Part shown: one piece after another, positions 1 through 9,695 of the stretch
How the letters are laid out: every line of letters begins with the position of its first letter
Position numbering within the stretch: position 1 is the first letter of the stretch
NCBI GenBank assembly: GCA_030220185.1
Contig: JASPKZ010001601.1
Location: 62,001-126,000 of the forward strand
DNA: 64,000 nucleotides
DNA from: Diploptera punctata
Lineage: Eukaryota; Arthropoda; Insecta; Blattodea; Blaberidae
Reading direction: 5' to 3'
The notes under the pieces: model-generated
What the model was told of the DNA's origin: nothing
Databases searched by the model: none
The model's input: only the letters and a program-made list of their open reading frames with translations
Made by a program: the position numbers and the translations under genes

Positions 1-140
1 AAATACAATAATTGGTTTATTTCATGATAAAACCAAGAGTTCTATGGAACATTGTTTTCCTTGATCTTTAACTGACTGACATTTCATTACCTCTTGAATC
101 ACAAATTAGACACAAAAGATGAGCTAAAATGTAATTCAGG

Positions 141-720
141 AAGAATACGTAATGTTAAAAATGTTAAATATTTAGGATCTGTTTTAGTTAAAGTAAGAAT
201 TCAACCATAGAAATTGAAAGAAGAATAACTGATGGAAGAAGAACCATTGGTTTGTTGAACTCAGGGCTTTGGAATAGAAATATAATATACAGAACGAAGG
301 AAAGTATATTTCAAGTTCTGTTACAAAGCATTTTATTATATGGATTTGAAACCTCGATAAGAAGTAGAAAACAAGTCAACAAGCTGTTAGCAGTAAAAAT
401 GGATTTTTGGAGGCGATCGACAAGAATTTCAAGAAGGGATAAGGTCAGAAACAGCACAATAAGGGAAATTATGCAAGTTGAAAAAAATATATTGAAAAAA
501 ATATATTGGAAAAAATAGAAGAAAAACGTTTGAAATGGTATGGACACCTCATAAGAATGGAAGAAGAGAGAATACCAAAGAAGATCCTTAATTGGAAAGC
601 TAATGGAAGAAGTGGTAGAAGCAGGCCTAGAGAACGTTGGATGGATGGATTGAGGAGAAGTATGGAAGCTAGAGATCTGAGGGAAGAAGATGCTCTAGAC
701 AGGAATCTCTGGTGACAAAT
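141..720 (+). mobile_element. Non-LTR retrotransposon 3' remnant (LINE-1 of this window)
   Basis: This is the C-terminal end of a LINE reverse transcriptase, broken over at least two frames. The first part (about 252-518) carries the thumb-like stretch with ILLYGFET and a KMDFWRRS motif. After a frame change, 506-715 reads EEKRLKWYGHLIRMEEER and later RERWMDGLRR, ending DRNLW. This tail (a basic GH.RM motif, then a GRPR..W motif) is typical of the region after the reverse transcriptase in several insect LINE clades. The 5' half, the endonuclease and the polymerase motifs are missing, so the copy is dead. Clade assignment (RTE-like or similar) is not secure. Confidence 0.8.
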
Positions 721-821
721 CACTTTGGGTTGAGAAATATGTATTGTGGAAAACTCTTAATTGAAAAATAATTATCATAATTAATATTAGCTTCATCATC
801 ATTTATATTAGCTTCATCATA

Positions 822-824
<3 letters not shown>

Positions 825-856
<32 letters not shown>

Positions 857-857
857 T
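825..857. repeat. (ATT)n microsatellite
   Basis: A short run of ATT trinucleotides about 100 bases after the LINE coding end. It may descend from the LINE 3' tail, as simple-repeat tails are common for insect LINEs, but the link is an inference. Confidence 0.8.
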
Positions 858-956
858 TTAATATTATTATAACATCAGTATTATGTTTAGTGTGATATGG
901 AACAATTTTCTCTCATTTTTTAAAATTAAATTATATCAACTCTTAAAAATGTTATT

Positions 957-1727
957 ATTAATTAAATAAAAATAAAACTTAGTTTTATTTGATTTTCATA
1001 TTTATTAAGATATAATTCAGTGACAGCTGTTTCGGTACACTGTACCTTCTTCAGACATGTTAACAAATTATGAATTGTGTTATTATAGTACATATCAACT
1101 GATCTAAGCAACAATACAACAATAATTTATTTAAATTTTTTAATTTAACAAAGGTGATTCATTCAAATCAAGTTGAGAATTTAACAGTTTATTACTACTT
1201 TTCAACGTATTTATTTCTACAGCCTCCAAAAGGTCCAACTTCTTACCCTTATCACAAACATGTAAAATTCCAAAATTTGGATTGAAACAATTATTAAATT
1301 GGAATAGAAATTTATAAATATTCAAAATATGCTAACCACCTATTCCAATTTAATCATTGTTTCGATCCAAATTTTGAAATTTTACATGTTTGTGATAAGG
1401 GTAAGAAGTTGGACCTTTTGGAGGCTGTAGAAATAAATAAATTGAAAAGTAATAATAAACTGTTAAATTCTCAACTTGATTTGAATGAATCGCCTTTGTT
1501 AAATTAAAAAATTTAAATAAATTATTGTTGTATTGTTGCTTAGATCAATTGATATGTACTATAATAACACAATACATAATTTGTTAACATGTCTGAAGAA
1601 GGTACAGTGTACCAAAACAGCTGTCACTGAATTATATCTTAATAAATATGAAAATCAAATAAAACTATGTTTTATTTTTATTTAATTAAAAATGTGGATT
1701 TTCATCAAGTAAACACCAACTCAATTG
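957..1727. mobile_element. Penelope-like element foldback, family A, copy 1
   Basis: Two long arms run in opposite directions and meet near 1310-1330. The left arm (957 to about 1315) is the reverse complement of the right arm (about 1318-1690). Both arms encode the same C-terminal protein piece (FNPNFGILHVCDKGKKLD on the minus strand, FDPNFEILHVCDKGKKLD on the plus strand), ending LNESPLLN and stop. A related copy at 18.8-19.6 kb preserves the upstream YIGQTGR motif of a GIY-YIG nuclease, which is why I assign these to Penelope-like elements. The right side has an extra 35-base tail, also found after the 19.6-kb copy. No reverse transcriptase remains. Confidence 0.75.
1021..1060 (-). ncRNA. 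Hammerhead ribozyme core in PLE family A
   Basis: Read on the minus strand: CUGAAGA (fits the invariant CUGANGA), a perfect 5-bp stem II (GGUAC/GUACC, loop AGU), GAAA, a palindromic short stem III (CAGCUG), then UC as the expected cleavage site. Stem I is weak here (about 2 bp). Hammerhead motifs are established in Penelope-like retroelements. The opposite arm, near 1593-1630 on the plus strand, has AAAA in place of GAAA and should be inactive. Confidence 0.6.
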
Positions 1728-1752
1728 ATTAAAAATGTTATTGTTTCTTAGG

Positions 1753-2184
1753 ACAACACAAACAAAATCACCAAGACTTCATCAAGACGAAGATCAATCA
1801 TTACCAGAAAATCCAGTACAACTAGATCAATCATTACCAGAAAATCCAGTACAACTAGATTCATCAAGAGACGCCCGCTATCTTGAACAAAGTAGCGATA
1901 CCCCATCGCTATTTAAAGGTTTTGAAAGAATCTCGGAGGTTATCAATAGCTTCAAATTTGGACGTCTTCCGATGGAAATTCCAGAGATCCACAAGTTAAC
2001 CAGCACTTTGTATGTTACGAAAATGCAGACAGTACTCGACAGACGCGTGACTGCTACTCTTGTAATCGAGAACTGTGTACCAAATAACCTCAACATTCCA
2101 GTTTGTGTAGGAACTGAAGAAAGCCAATCACGCAGACCACATAACCACGCATACCGCAAGAACCACACCCACATCCTCAACTAA
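1753..2184 (+). CDS. Possible host exon or unrecognised element ORF, acidic N part
   Basis: An open frame follows a good splice acceptor (pyrimidine run, then TTCTTAG at 1746-1752). The frame contains a 12-residue tandem duplication (QSLPENPVQLD twice, with a linking residue) and then LFKGFERISEVINSFKFG, a mixed-composition stretch that does not look like simple repeat. It stops at 2184, but the same frame stays open after that stop for 29 more codons, ending at 2271. That suggests a recent nonsense change or a missed splice. I do not recognise the protein. It could be an exon of a host gene on the plus strand or an N-terminal piece of a mobile element, since it sits directly between two PLE remnants. 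Confidence 0.3.
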   Translation, partial: TTQTKSPRLHQDEDQSLPENPVQLDQSLPENPVQLDSSRDARYLEQSSDTPSLFKGFERISEVINSFKFGRLPMEIPEIHKLTSTLYVTKMQTVLDRRVTATLVIENCVPNNLNIPVCVGTEESQSRRPHNHAYRKNHTHILN

Positions 2185-2276
2185 TTCATCAGGGTTCAGT
2201 ACGATATGTGGAAAATGGAAATAGACTCTAGTGAAGAATTTGACGTAGAGTCAAGCAAAGTTTATATTTAAGTTAT

Positions 2277-2530
2277 GTAGGTAGGAAATAACACTATCAG
2301 GTTTATTTTAATTTTGTTTAGTTATTTCTTGACTCACCTCATACTTCTTAACTCTCTCATATATCTAGATTTCGTCACTGTATTTGTGACATTCTCAATG
2401 CTGTGTCACATTCACAACTTGTAGGAACTTGTGAATGTGACACAGCATTGAGAATGTCACAAAGGATGTGACGAAACCCTGGGTATGCTAGGAGTTATGA
2501 AGTATGAGATGAGTGAAATAAAAAATAAAC
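2277..2530. mobile_element. PLE-type foldback, family B
   Basis: It starts with a flank-like stretch (GAAATAACACTAT) and then has arms beginning CCTCATACTTCTTAA and ending in the reverse complement near 2500-2520. The centre is a strong hairpin, with the GTGACATTCTCAATG block and its complement separated by about 40 bases. The same layout recurs at 24.06-24.78 kb and as a half copy at 51.29 kb. No coding piece is left, so membership in the PLE group rests on similarity to the larger copies. Confidence 0.6.
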
Positions 2531-2539
2531 AATAAGAAA

Positions 2540-3690
2540 TTTAAAGTAACATAGCAAAAGGGATAATAGATTTTTACCTTTTATATTATATTATGGAACA
2601 TTGATACACAGACAACTTGAATTATGTTGCACATATTACACTACTGAGAGAGGACATTCCATTGTTTGCACCAAGTATCCTAAATTTGATGAAAACATTT
2701 GAAAAATCAGTGATTTTTACTGTTACTGGAGTACTGTTAGGTTAAAGAGACAAACTATGATACTAAATTCTTATGCATGCATAAAATCAATTATTTATTA
2801 TATTTATTACAATATATTTTATATTTTAAAATTTTAAAACATCGTTAATACAATAAATTTGGGAATTTTTACATTATGAGGTTTTCTTAATAAGAATCAA
2901 ATGAATCGTGAATACTTCTTACTTTTTCTGAACCAGAAAACACCCCTGTAAATCCGCCTGCGCAGGCATGCTGAGGGATTTAATTTTCTCCGGCGTCAGT
3001 GTCATTTAAATGCCGTGGTACTAGTACCACAAGTGTTAAGATGGGAATGTTTACCATACCATACTATCAAAAACAGCAGATGTAGATTACCCATGATGAA
3101 GTATCAACGTTTTTTTTCAGTTTATATTCATTTAAGTTGGGATTTTCTTTTTCTGAACTGTAAAAATTTATTAATTTATACACTGTACTATTTATTTCAA
3201 CTTATTTATTTATTTATATAAAATGTTATTTAGTATATTATCTGCAAATATAATTAAATATAGTTTATTTTATTGAGAAATCTGTAAATCTTCCATAATT
3301 TGTCCTGTGTATTTTCATTTCTCAAGCCTGTCTTACTCCCTGTTTATTTCCCTCCATAAAATCATATTCTTCCTTGAGAATTTTTATGATGGCTTTTTAC
3401 TTGCTTGTAAATTAGATATCGCTTCCCCAAGATGTGATCTTCTCATTGAAATAAATTAGGTGTCAGAATTCAAAAGAACTGAAGCTCTTGTGAAAACCCA
3501 ATGTCACAATGAATGAAATGTGACTCAACATTTTGTTTGATTTTCAGGAACTCTCTTTTAAACTGATTGTTAAAAGAAATGTTTACTTTTTAATTGCTTC
3601 TCATAAGTATTTAGGATCTTAAAACACAAATATTAACAGAGCATCATTAGCTGGTAGCCCACCTGTTTCTTCCCAACCTGAAAAACTTGG
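2540..3690. other. No gene seen; one foldback half-copy
   Basis: AT-rich sequence without a convincing coding frame. At 2870-2932 it matches the left arm of the foldback at 57.34 kb (TACATTATGAGG followed by AATGAATCGTGAAT). The rest, including the small open frame at 3015-3221, shows nothing I can name. Confidence 0.5.
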
Positions 3691-4140
3691 TGGTGAAAAT
3701 AATTAAACTTCTTCTTCTTCTTCTTCCTTCCAAGTATTAGGCCAAGGCCTGTTACGATCCTATAGAAAATTTTCCCTCCAGCATTTGAGGGAAATTCTCG
3801 TATAAGACTTGAAAGCATAATAATAGTCCCTTTGATTGGTTGCTGGCCAAAGGAAGGCAAGACCAGTGATGGGGCTGCCATCTTATAGCCTCTGGTCAGG
3901 CTTTTCTGGAGAAGAAAATAAAATAAAGGAAAGAAGAAATGGAAGAAAGGAAAGACTCCCTAACCCTCGGATGGCCTAATAGCGTCGGCGTCGAAAAAAC
4001 AAGAGTTAACTAAGAGAGGTTAGATAGTAAAGTTAAAAGAGTGCAAAACACAAGTAAGTGGAAGAAATGTTTTGCATAGCTTGGGCACCTTGTGGTCGCT
4101 ATCCACATATCCCCTAGATGAGGACCCCTGAGGGGAACTA
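3690..4140 (-). mobile_element. LINE 3' end fragment with (GAA)n tail plus linked repeat
   Basis: On the minus strand a (GAA)n tail follows a 3' region shared with 6655-7160, 11100-11300 and 31190-31360 (block CCAAGTATTAGGCCAAGG on the plus strand). In the best copy the coding end reads HLERMSSNRIPKAVYNYI, a LINE post-polymerase tail. Here that part is mostly replaced by a second segment (about 3785-4140), which is also present at 6.76-7.16 kb. The two long copies therefore share one composite repeat of about 450-500 bases. Confidence 0.6.
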
Positions 4141-4156
4141 AATAATTAAACTATAG

Positions 4157-4465
4157 CATTAAATTATATTTGAAGAGAAAAATTTTCGCCTAGACCTAAT
4201 AAATGTCTTCTTAACTAAGAAGCCGCTATTTGCAAAGATAGAAGCAAAGATTTCAAAGCATTTGGCATGAGGGAATTACAGCGTATATAAGAGAAAAATT
4301 TGCATCTAGACCGCAACTCGTCTCGGTAGCTCAGTTGGTAGAGCATTTGGCCCAGAAAGCTAAAGGTCCCGGGTTCGAGTCTCGGTCTAGGTAAAAATTT
4401 TTCTCTTTAAATATAATTTATCCTTCAGTGAGAAGTGTTAAATTAATAATAAAAATGTCTATATC
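4157..4465 (+). mobile_element. tRNA-bearing inverted-repeat element, copy a
   Basis: The ends are inverted copies of each other: TATATTTGAAGAGAAAAAT near 4167 and its complement near 4400-4425. Inside are an AT-rich spacer, GAGGGAATTACAGCGTATA and a tRNA-like segment on the plus strand. Related copies lie at 9.75-10.2, 11.9, 15.04-15.66, 21.04 and 26.1-26.8 kb. The terminal repeats extend past the tRNA end, so the tRNA-like part is enclosed by the repeats, unlike a simple SINE head. Confidence 0.65.
4320..4392 (+). tRNA. tRNA-like segment inside the repeat (pseudo-tRNA)
   Basis: It has an A box (TAGCTCAGTTGGTAGAGC) and a B box (GGGTTCGAGTC). The anticodon stem TTTGG/CTAAA and the T stem CCGGG/CTCGG can be drawn. 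The 5' strand of the acceptor stem does not pair with the 3' strand TCTAGGT, so a functional tRNA is unlikely; it is better seen as an internal polymerase III promoter of a repeat. Confidence 0.6.
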
Positions 4466-4799
4466 ATTAAAGATGAACCATGAATAGAATTTTCATTAAT
4501 TTTGACATCTAAGCATTCATTGTTCTCTTCAACTCATTCAACACATTACACCAGAAACCAGATTTAGGTCACCATAAATTATATTGCCTAGATATTCAAA
4601 ACAAACAAAAGATAACGGTACAAGAGATCACAATAAGAGTCTACACTGTAACACAATTCCTCTACTATTCATAAATGTTAACGACCGATTACCCTGTCAA
4701 AGGATGTACAAAATGTTGAAAAATATATAACAGGCAGAGTTAAGTGAAGGCCATTTAATAGCCAACTAGTGCACCTCATCTTCTGAGATCAATGGGTCA

Positions 4800-5368
4800 A
4801 TGGTGCCTTTTGTATCTTCCAAAAATAAATCTCTTGTGTTTTCACCACATCCCATACACAATGACTTTCAAAATCAACTTTTAAAACTACAGAAAAGAAT
4901 TCAATTGCAATGGATACCTGCACATTGTGGAATTGCTGGAAATGACACTGCTGATTTTCTTGACAAAAAAGGCTCCAATCTAATTCAGAATACAACTAAA
5001 AGCTTACCTTTCACATCCATAAAAAGAATAATTAAAAAATATATAAAATCAAACAAAACCAAGACCTATGTAATAAAGCCAAAGACAAAAAATGGAATAT
5101 TTTAGTAAAGAAGCCAGATATTATTCCAGAAATTCCACGTAAAACTACAGTAGCAACATTTAGACTGCTTACAGAACATGACTATTTGGCCAAACATTTA
5201 TATAAAATAGGAATCTACACGAATCCAAATTGTCCTCTGTGCAATAAAGACGAAGAAATGAATGAAGAACACCTACAAACCTGTGAAGTATTACCTGTTG
5301 GATCCACCATAGAGAAATATTGGAGAGCAAGAACGCTAATGGCTTCCGTGCCAAGGCCCAGCATTTGA
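4800..5368 (+). mobile_element. LINE remnant with RNase H and C-terminal zinc knuckle
   Basis: Positions 4800-5105 encode the end of an RNase H domain: LQWIPAHCGIAGNDTADF holds the conserved His and the last Asp of the active site. After a frame change, 5186-5368 reads LAKHLYKIGIYTNPNCPLC, then EEHLQTC, the cysteine-rich C-terminal motif found in I/R1/Jockey-like LINEs with RNase H. The polymerase and endonuclease are missing. Similar fragments occur at 14302 and 27230. Confidence 0.8.
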
Positions 5369-5639
5369 AAACAACAACAACTTTGATGAATTTTCTAAAC
5401 ATATATTCTGCATCATGATATTCATGAGATAGGGAAATGTAAGATAGAAATACAATCACAGATTTATATGTCAATTTATTTATCGCTGGATACATACACA
5501 AATAATATCTTAATAATATATTTTCTTAATAAATTAAACTATACTTCTATACAAATTTCTGGAATGTTAAGATGCATTTTGTATCTATAATTTCTAGAAA
5601 AATTGTCTTATACGATGAAATGACACATTCATTCAATTA

Positions 5640-6155
5640 CACTGGTCAACATGATTTTTGTCTCATGAGTACCAATAGTTGTACTTAATGCAGTTTTTTA
5701 TCGTGTTTTCAAATATGTATTTGGGATTTCTCCATCATCCACAGTTTCTTTTTTTAATTTCAATTTCAATTAATGGATTTAAATAATTATTTTTTTAATA
5801 AATTTTTCTCATCCATTTGTCCATTGAGAGATGAGCACGGGGAACACTTTCATCAGGAGATTTCAGCTATGGAAAAGAGATATCAAGGCAAATGGCATCC
5901 TAAAATGCTGGCCGATTATTGTTGGACCATCAAGAGGGATGCTCCACAGGCGAAATATAGCAGAAAATCGTCATTTCTTACTTTCTAGGTGAGTCCGAAT
6001 GTTTGAATATTGTGTAGTTACGAATGTAGAAAATATTAAAGTGTTTAAAATTATAAATTCCTGTCTCTCAGAAACCTTGCATGATGGAGAAAAAGCGATA
6101 TCATATTTGAATTCAGGAGAAAAAATACTATCAGAATCACATATTTTCTTTCTGA
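5640..6155 (+). repeat. Repeat with MEKRYQGKW protein tail, direct copy
   Basis: This segment is present in inverted orientation at about 16330-16870. It encodes (5773-5988) a 71-residue tail with EHGEHFHQEISAMEKRYQGK and MLADYCW, followed by a stop at the very edge of a good donor-like site (TAG then GTGAGT). I recall the HGE.FHQ..MEKRYQGKW...LADYCW tail from many arthropod repeat-borne predicted proteins; its function is not known to me. Both copies diverge moderately, and neither has the upstream part of the protein. Confidence 0.6.
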
Positions 6156-6312
6156 GACTAAAAAAAGTTTCTCTTTTGTTGTTCAGTGTTATTACTGAAA
6201 ATAAGATAATAACAAAAAAGACAACAAATGCAGAAATATATAAACGTAAAAATAATTTTCAAGACAGGAACAATTCAATTAATTTGTTGAGAAAATATAA
6301 TAGGTAGTTAAA

Positions 6313-6560
6313 TATATGTAGGAAATAACACTATGAGGTTTCGTTAAATTTTTAATGAGATATATTTTCACTCACCTCATATTTCTTGATTTTTATGCAA
6401 ACTGGTTTCGTTGCTTCTGTGCAACATTCTCAATGCATTAGAACTGCAGGATGGACAACTGCAAGACAACAGTTGTAATGCATTGAGAATGTTGCACAGA
6501 AGCAACAAAACTAGTCAGCATAAAAATCGAGAAATATGAAGTGAGTCAAAATATACAACT
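6313..6560. mobile_element. PLE-type foldback, family C
   Basis: The left arm CCTCATATTTCTTGATTTTT and its complement near 6520-6545 enclose a 45-base centre. A strong inner hairpin (GTTGCACAGAAGCAAC) is followed by AAAA and ACTAGTC. That matches the stem II, GAAA, palindromic stem III and UC order of the ribozyme families, but the 5' CUGANGA core is lost. Another copy of this family is at 49.1 kb. Confidence 0.6.
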
Positions 6561-6654
6561 CACTAATAATTACTCGGCAGATAAGACGATAGTTGAACCA
6601 TAAAAAAAAGCTCCCAAAATCCAGGGTCATCTTATAGGACAGATACAGAAAATT

Positions 6655-7160
6655 TAGATTTCTTCTTCTTCCTCCTTCCAAGTATTAGGCCAAGGCCCGT
6701 TACAATCCTATAGAAAATTTTCCCTCCAGCGTCTCGCAGGACGGCCCAGAGATCTTCGTCCTTCCGGGAAATTCTCGTATAAGACTTGAAAGCATAATAA
6801 TAGTCCCTTCGATTGGTTGTTGGCAAAAGGAAGGCAAGACCAGTGATGGGGCTGTCATCTTATAGCCTCTGGTCAGGCTTTTCTGGAGAAGAAAAGAAAA
6901 TAAAGGAAAGAAGAAATGAAAGACTCCCTAGCCCTCGGATGCCCTAATAGCATCGGGGTCGAAAAAACAAGAGTTAACCAAGAGAGGTTAGATAGTAAAG
7001 TTAAAAGAGTCTGGTATAAGTAAGTGGAAGAAATACCAGATCGGTTAAAGATAAAAGTAAGGAGCAAAACACAAGTAAGTGGAAGCAATGTTTTGCTCAG
7101 CTCGGGCACCTTGTGGTCACCATCCACATATCGCTTAGATGAGGACCCTTGAGATATAAA
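6655..7160 (-). mobile_element. LINE 3' end fragment plus linked repeat, second copy
   Basis: Second copy of the composite seen at 3690-4140. It keeps GRPSC-like remnants of the coding end (on the minus strand KDEDLWAVLRDAGGKIFY over about 6690-6770). After the LINE part, 6840-7155 matches 3880-4135, including TTAGATAGTAAAGTTAAAAG. A partial internal duplication (AGTGGAAGAAATACC and AGTGGAAGCAATGTT) lies near 7020-7090. Confidence 0.6.
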
Positions 7161-7626
7161 ATAATAAAAATTACTTGAACACACAAATAACAATGCAACC
7201 ACTGATTGCGACTGACATAATGATGTGCAGTGACAAACCGTTCAGTTGACATGTGGGGGGGGGGGACTGTTAGAGATTTAGTGAATCCCCGTGAGTACAG
7301 CTGCTATCAAACCAGTCCTGAAAACATCCAGTTATTCAATTCTTTTGCAGTTTGTTTTGTGTAGTAAATAAACATGGACATTATTGCTTATATTGCGTTG
7401 TTTCTTTTAATTATTAATATAGTGTTATTATTACTATGCATGATGCAAAGGGCACTGTGTAACATTTAAATATGCAGATAACTTATATTTTTGGGTTTGA
7501 TAGTAGTGTAACATGAAATTTCTCACGCGGCAAGTCTTTCTTCCTGATCATAACAATCTCCTTCCATGTGACAGGTCTCATCCCTCGTGCTAGTACAACT
7601 TATAAAAAGTGTAGCAGTGTTGCCAG
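7160..7626. other. No gene seen between two LINE fragments
   Basis: A run of G (about 7253-7265) and the phrase GTGAATCCCC recall a stretch at 12.84-12.88 kb in the pogo-like element, which weakly supports this being internal DNA of a related transposon. No coding frame is recognised. Confidence 0.4.
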
Positions 7627-8350
7627 TTGAATGAAAATAAAATTTATTTATTTATCATAATGAGGGGTTCAGTATATAATGGAAATGGACAGCTAATGAC
7701 AAATGAGGGAAATTTTGAGAAAGTGGCTGAATTCAAATACCTAGGAACAATAATCACAAATAGGAATGAGATACACAAAGAAATTAAACATAGGCTCAAT
7801 TCTGGAAATGCATGCTATTATGCATTGCAGAGACTTTTGATGTCCCAACTCCTTTCAAAAAACGTTAAACTGAAAATATATAAAACTATTATTCTACCAG
7901 TTATATTATATGGGTGCGAAACATGGACTCTTACTTTAAGGGAGGAAAGGAGATTACGAGTATTTGAGAATAAAGTACTTAGGAAAATTTTTGGACCAAA
8001 GAGAGACGAACAGACAGGTGAATGGAGAAGACTACATAACAATGAACTACGGTCTTTATCGGAAGCCAGATATAATAAGAACAGTTAAGTCTCGTAGACT
8101 GTGATGGGCAGGACATGTTGCACGTATGGGGAATGAAAGACGTGCCTGGAAACTTCTTGTAGGAAACCCAGAAGGAAAACGCCCAGTTGGTAGACCAAGA
8201 ATGAGGTGGGAGAACAACATTAACTATGATTTGAGGGAAGTGGATTGTTCAGGGAATGATTGGAAAGCATTGGCTCAGGATAGGGATGTATGGAGAGCTT
8301 ATGTCCGCGCGGCCATGAACCTAGGGGTCCGATAGTGCCAGTGAGTAAGT
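7627..8350 (+). mobile_element. LINE-2 copy, 5' truncated
   Basis: The coding remnant of the most frequent LINE in the window. 7696-8088 contains EFKYLGTIITNRNE, LNSGNACYYALQRLL, IILPVILYGCETWTL and LREERRLRVFENKVLRKIFG. After a one-frame slip, 8126-8335 has GNERRAWKLLVG, RPVGRPRMRWENN and QDRDVWRAYVRAAMN. These are the thumb and post-polymerase regions. The 3' end is GTGCCAGTGAGTAAGTAAGT, a short (AAGT)n tail shared by other copies. It has decayed frames, no endonuclease and no polymerase core, so it is inactive. Confidence 0.85.
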
Positions 8351-8692
8351 AAGTAATAAGGGGTTAAAATATTAACAAAATTTAATTTGAAAAATTACAA
8401 ATACTTTAATTTTGTATACGCTATACAGTAAGCTAGTAATGATCGCTGATCTAAACTAAATTCATAGGCCATTGATAGTTTGGGGGTCGTCTTATAGGAC
8501 AGATATATGCTAAAACTATAAAACTTTGACAAAAATCTATATGTCGTCTTATCTGAAGGTGACCTTATCTGCCGAGATATACAGTAAGAATAGGTAGGCC
8601 TACATGCTGAAGAAAAATTGGGGAGGAATAAAGTTTAAATATGTAGGGAATAATAATAATAATGATGGTGAAACTTAAAATAACACAATAAT
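8351..8692. other. No gene seen
   Basis: AT-rich. It includes the candidate right terminal repeat of the pogo-like element (to 8582). Nothing else is recognised between it and the exon on the minus strand. Confidence 0.4.
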
Positions 8693-8978
8693 TTAAGGGC
8701 TTGCAGTTTTGCAGTACTCCAAATCCAATGGCAGATATTTTGGCTGACAGCCAATAATAGAGAAGGTGACCACAACCTGAGGATCGTAAACGACTGATGT
8801 CACTTCCTTCTTAACAACATCTGTGACAGTAGTGTCTGCCAGACCCAAGTACTCTTGCCAGCCAGTAGAGCTGTCACTCGCTCTGAATTCAACTGACTCC
8901 TCGGCCTGACGAAATGGATTCAAATAATCTAATTCCAGAGAAGACTCATCTAAGAACGGAGATTCTGTTGATATTATC
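8693..8978 (-). CDS. Probable terminal exon of a host gene
   Basis: On the minus strand a splice acceptor (TTACTTGCAG) lies just before 8978. The open frame gives 94 residues starting IISTESPFLDESSLELDYLN and ending YLPLDLEYCKTASP, then stop. Composition is balanced and unlike any LINE in the window. The first base completes a codon begun in the previous exon (phase 2), which matches the donor phase of the exon at 14022-14249: AA plus G gives Lys. I therefore infer that both belong to one gene on the minus strand, with a 5.0-kb intron full of transposons. I do not recognise the protein. Confidence 0.6.
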
Positions 8979-9182
8979 CTGCAAGTAACATCACCACATC
9001 AAATATACATTCACAGCAAGTTAATACAATTTATTTAATATTTAAAGGAAGTGACACTATGAGGTTTATTTTAAATGCAGTAAAGCCTATTTTTAATTTA
9101 ACTTTTATAGGAATTAATCACTATGAGGTTCAATTTATGGTGAAATCAAATGTTTCTTACCTCTCCTCATAAAAAATCTTCT

Positions 9183-9229
9183 AAGTAGATCGCGATTTCG
9201 AGACCATAACGGTCTCATCTTCAGCACTT
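9183..9229 (-). ncRNA. Hammerhead ribozyme, PLE family D, left arm
   Basis: On the minus strand all parts are present in order: stem I 5' strand AAGUG, core CUGAAGA, stem II GAGACC/GGUCUC (6 bp, loop GUUAU, after a U), GAAA, palindromic stem III UCGCGA, cleavage site AUC, and stem I 3' strand UACUU. Stem I pairs over 5 bp with one G-U. This fits the minimal type I hammerheads described from Penelope-like elements and suggests self-cleavage if transcribed in this direction. Confidence 0.75.
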
Positions 9230-9648
9230 TCTTGGCGACTGATGTTATGTCAATCGGAAGAAACTCTTCTTCTTCCCTCTGTTGGTGGACCGATGAACCT
9301 CTGGATCAGGTCAAAATTTGTGGGAATTTTGAAGTTTATAAGTTTTCCTTTGTTTTTCTGAATGTGGATCTTTTCCCAAACCATGAGTTCCTTTTGTTTG
9401 TCTATTTGTTTAATTAGACTGGCTTTTGATTCAATTAAATTTTTTTCAGACCAAAGCCAGTCTAATTAAACAAATAGACAAACAAAAGGAACTCACGGTT
9501 TGGGAAAAGATCCACATTCAGAAAAACAAAGGAAAATTTATGAACTTTGTTTTCCTGCAAATTTTGACCTGATCCAGAGGTTCATCGGTCCATCAACAGA
9601 GGGAAGAAGAAGAGTTTCTTCCGATCGACATAACACCAGTCGCCAACA

Positions 9649-9695
9649 AAGTTCTGAGGATGAGACAGTTATGGTCTCGAAATCGCAATCAACTT
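9649..9695 (+). ncRNA. Hammerhead ribozyme, PLE family D, right arm
   Basis: The plus-strand partner: AAGUU, core CUGAGGA (still CUGANGA), stem II GAGAC/GUCUC, GAAA, a shorter stem III (UCGCAAUC), then AACUU, which pairs perfectly with AAGUU over 5 bp. Stem III is weaker than in the left arm, so activity may be lower. The motif overlaps the end of the PLE reading frame. Confidence 0.7.

Larger units (their letters stand above)
6571..8582. mobile_element. Candidate pogo-like DNA element with nested LINEs
   Basis: CTCGGCAGATAAGAC near 6573 has an inverted partner (CTTATCTGCCGAG) at 8564-8576, and both ends have a second related motif inside (CTTATAGGACAGAT at 6634 and 8493). The interior is filled by a LINE 3' fragment (6655-7160) and a LINE-2 copy (7627-8350). 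No transposase is left. The call rests only on the terminal repeats. Confidence 0.4.

Noticed and set aside
252..715. Host gene for a nuclear or signalling protein
   Set aside because: The motifs GHLIRMEEER and RPRERW are those of LINE C-termini, and the frame is broken.
4320..4392. A functional tRNA gene
   Set aside because: The acceptor strands do not pair, and the sequence is repeated with inverted ends at several places; treated as part of a repeat.
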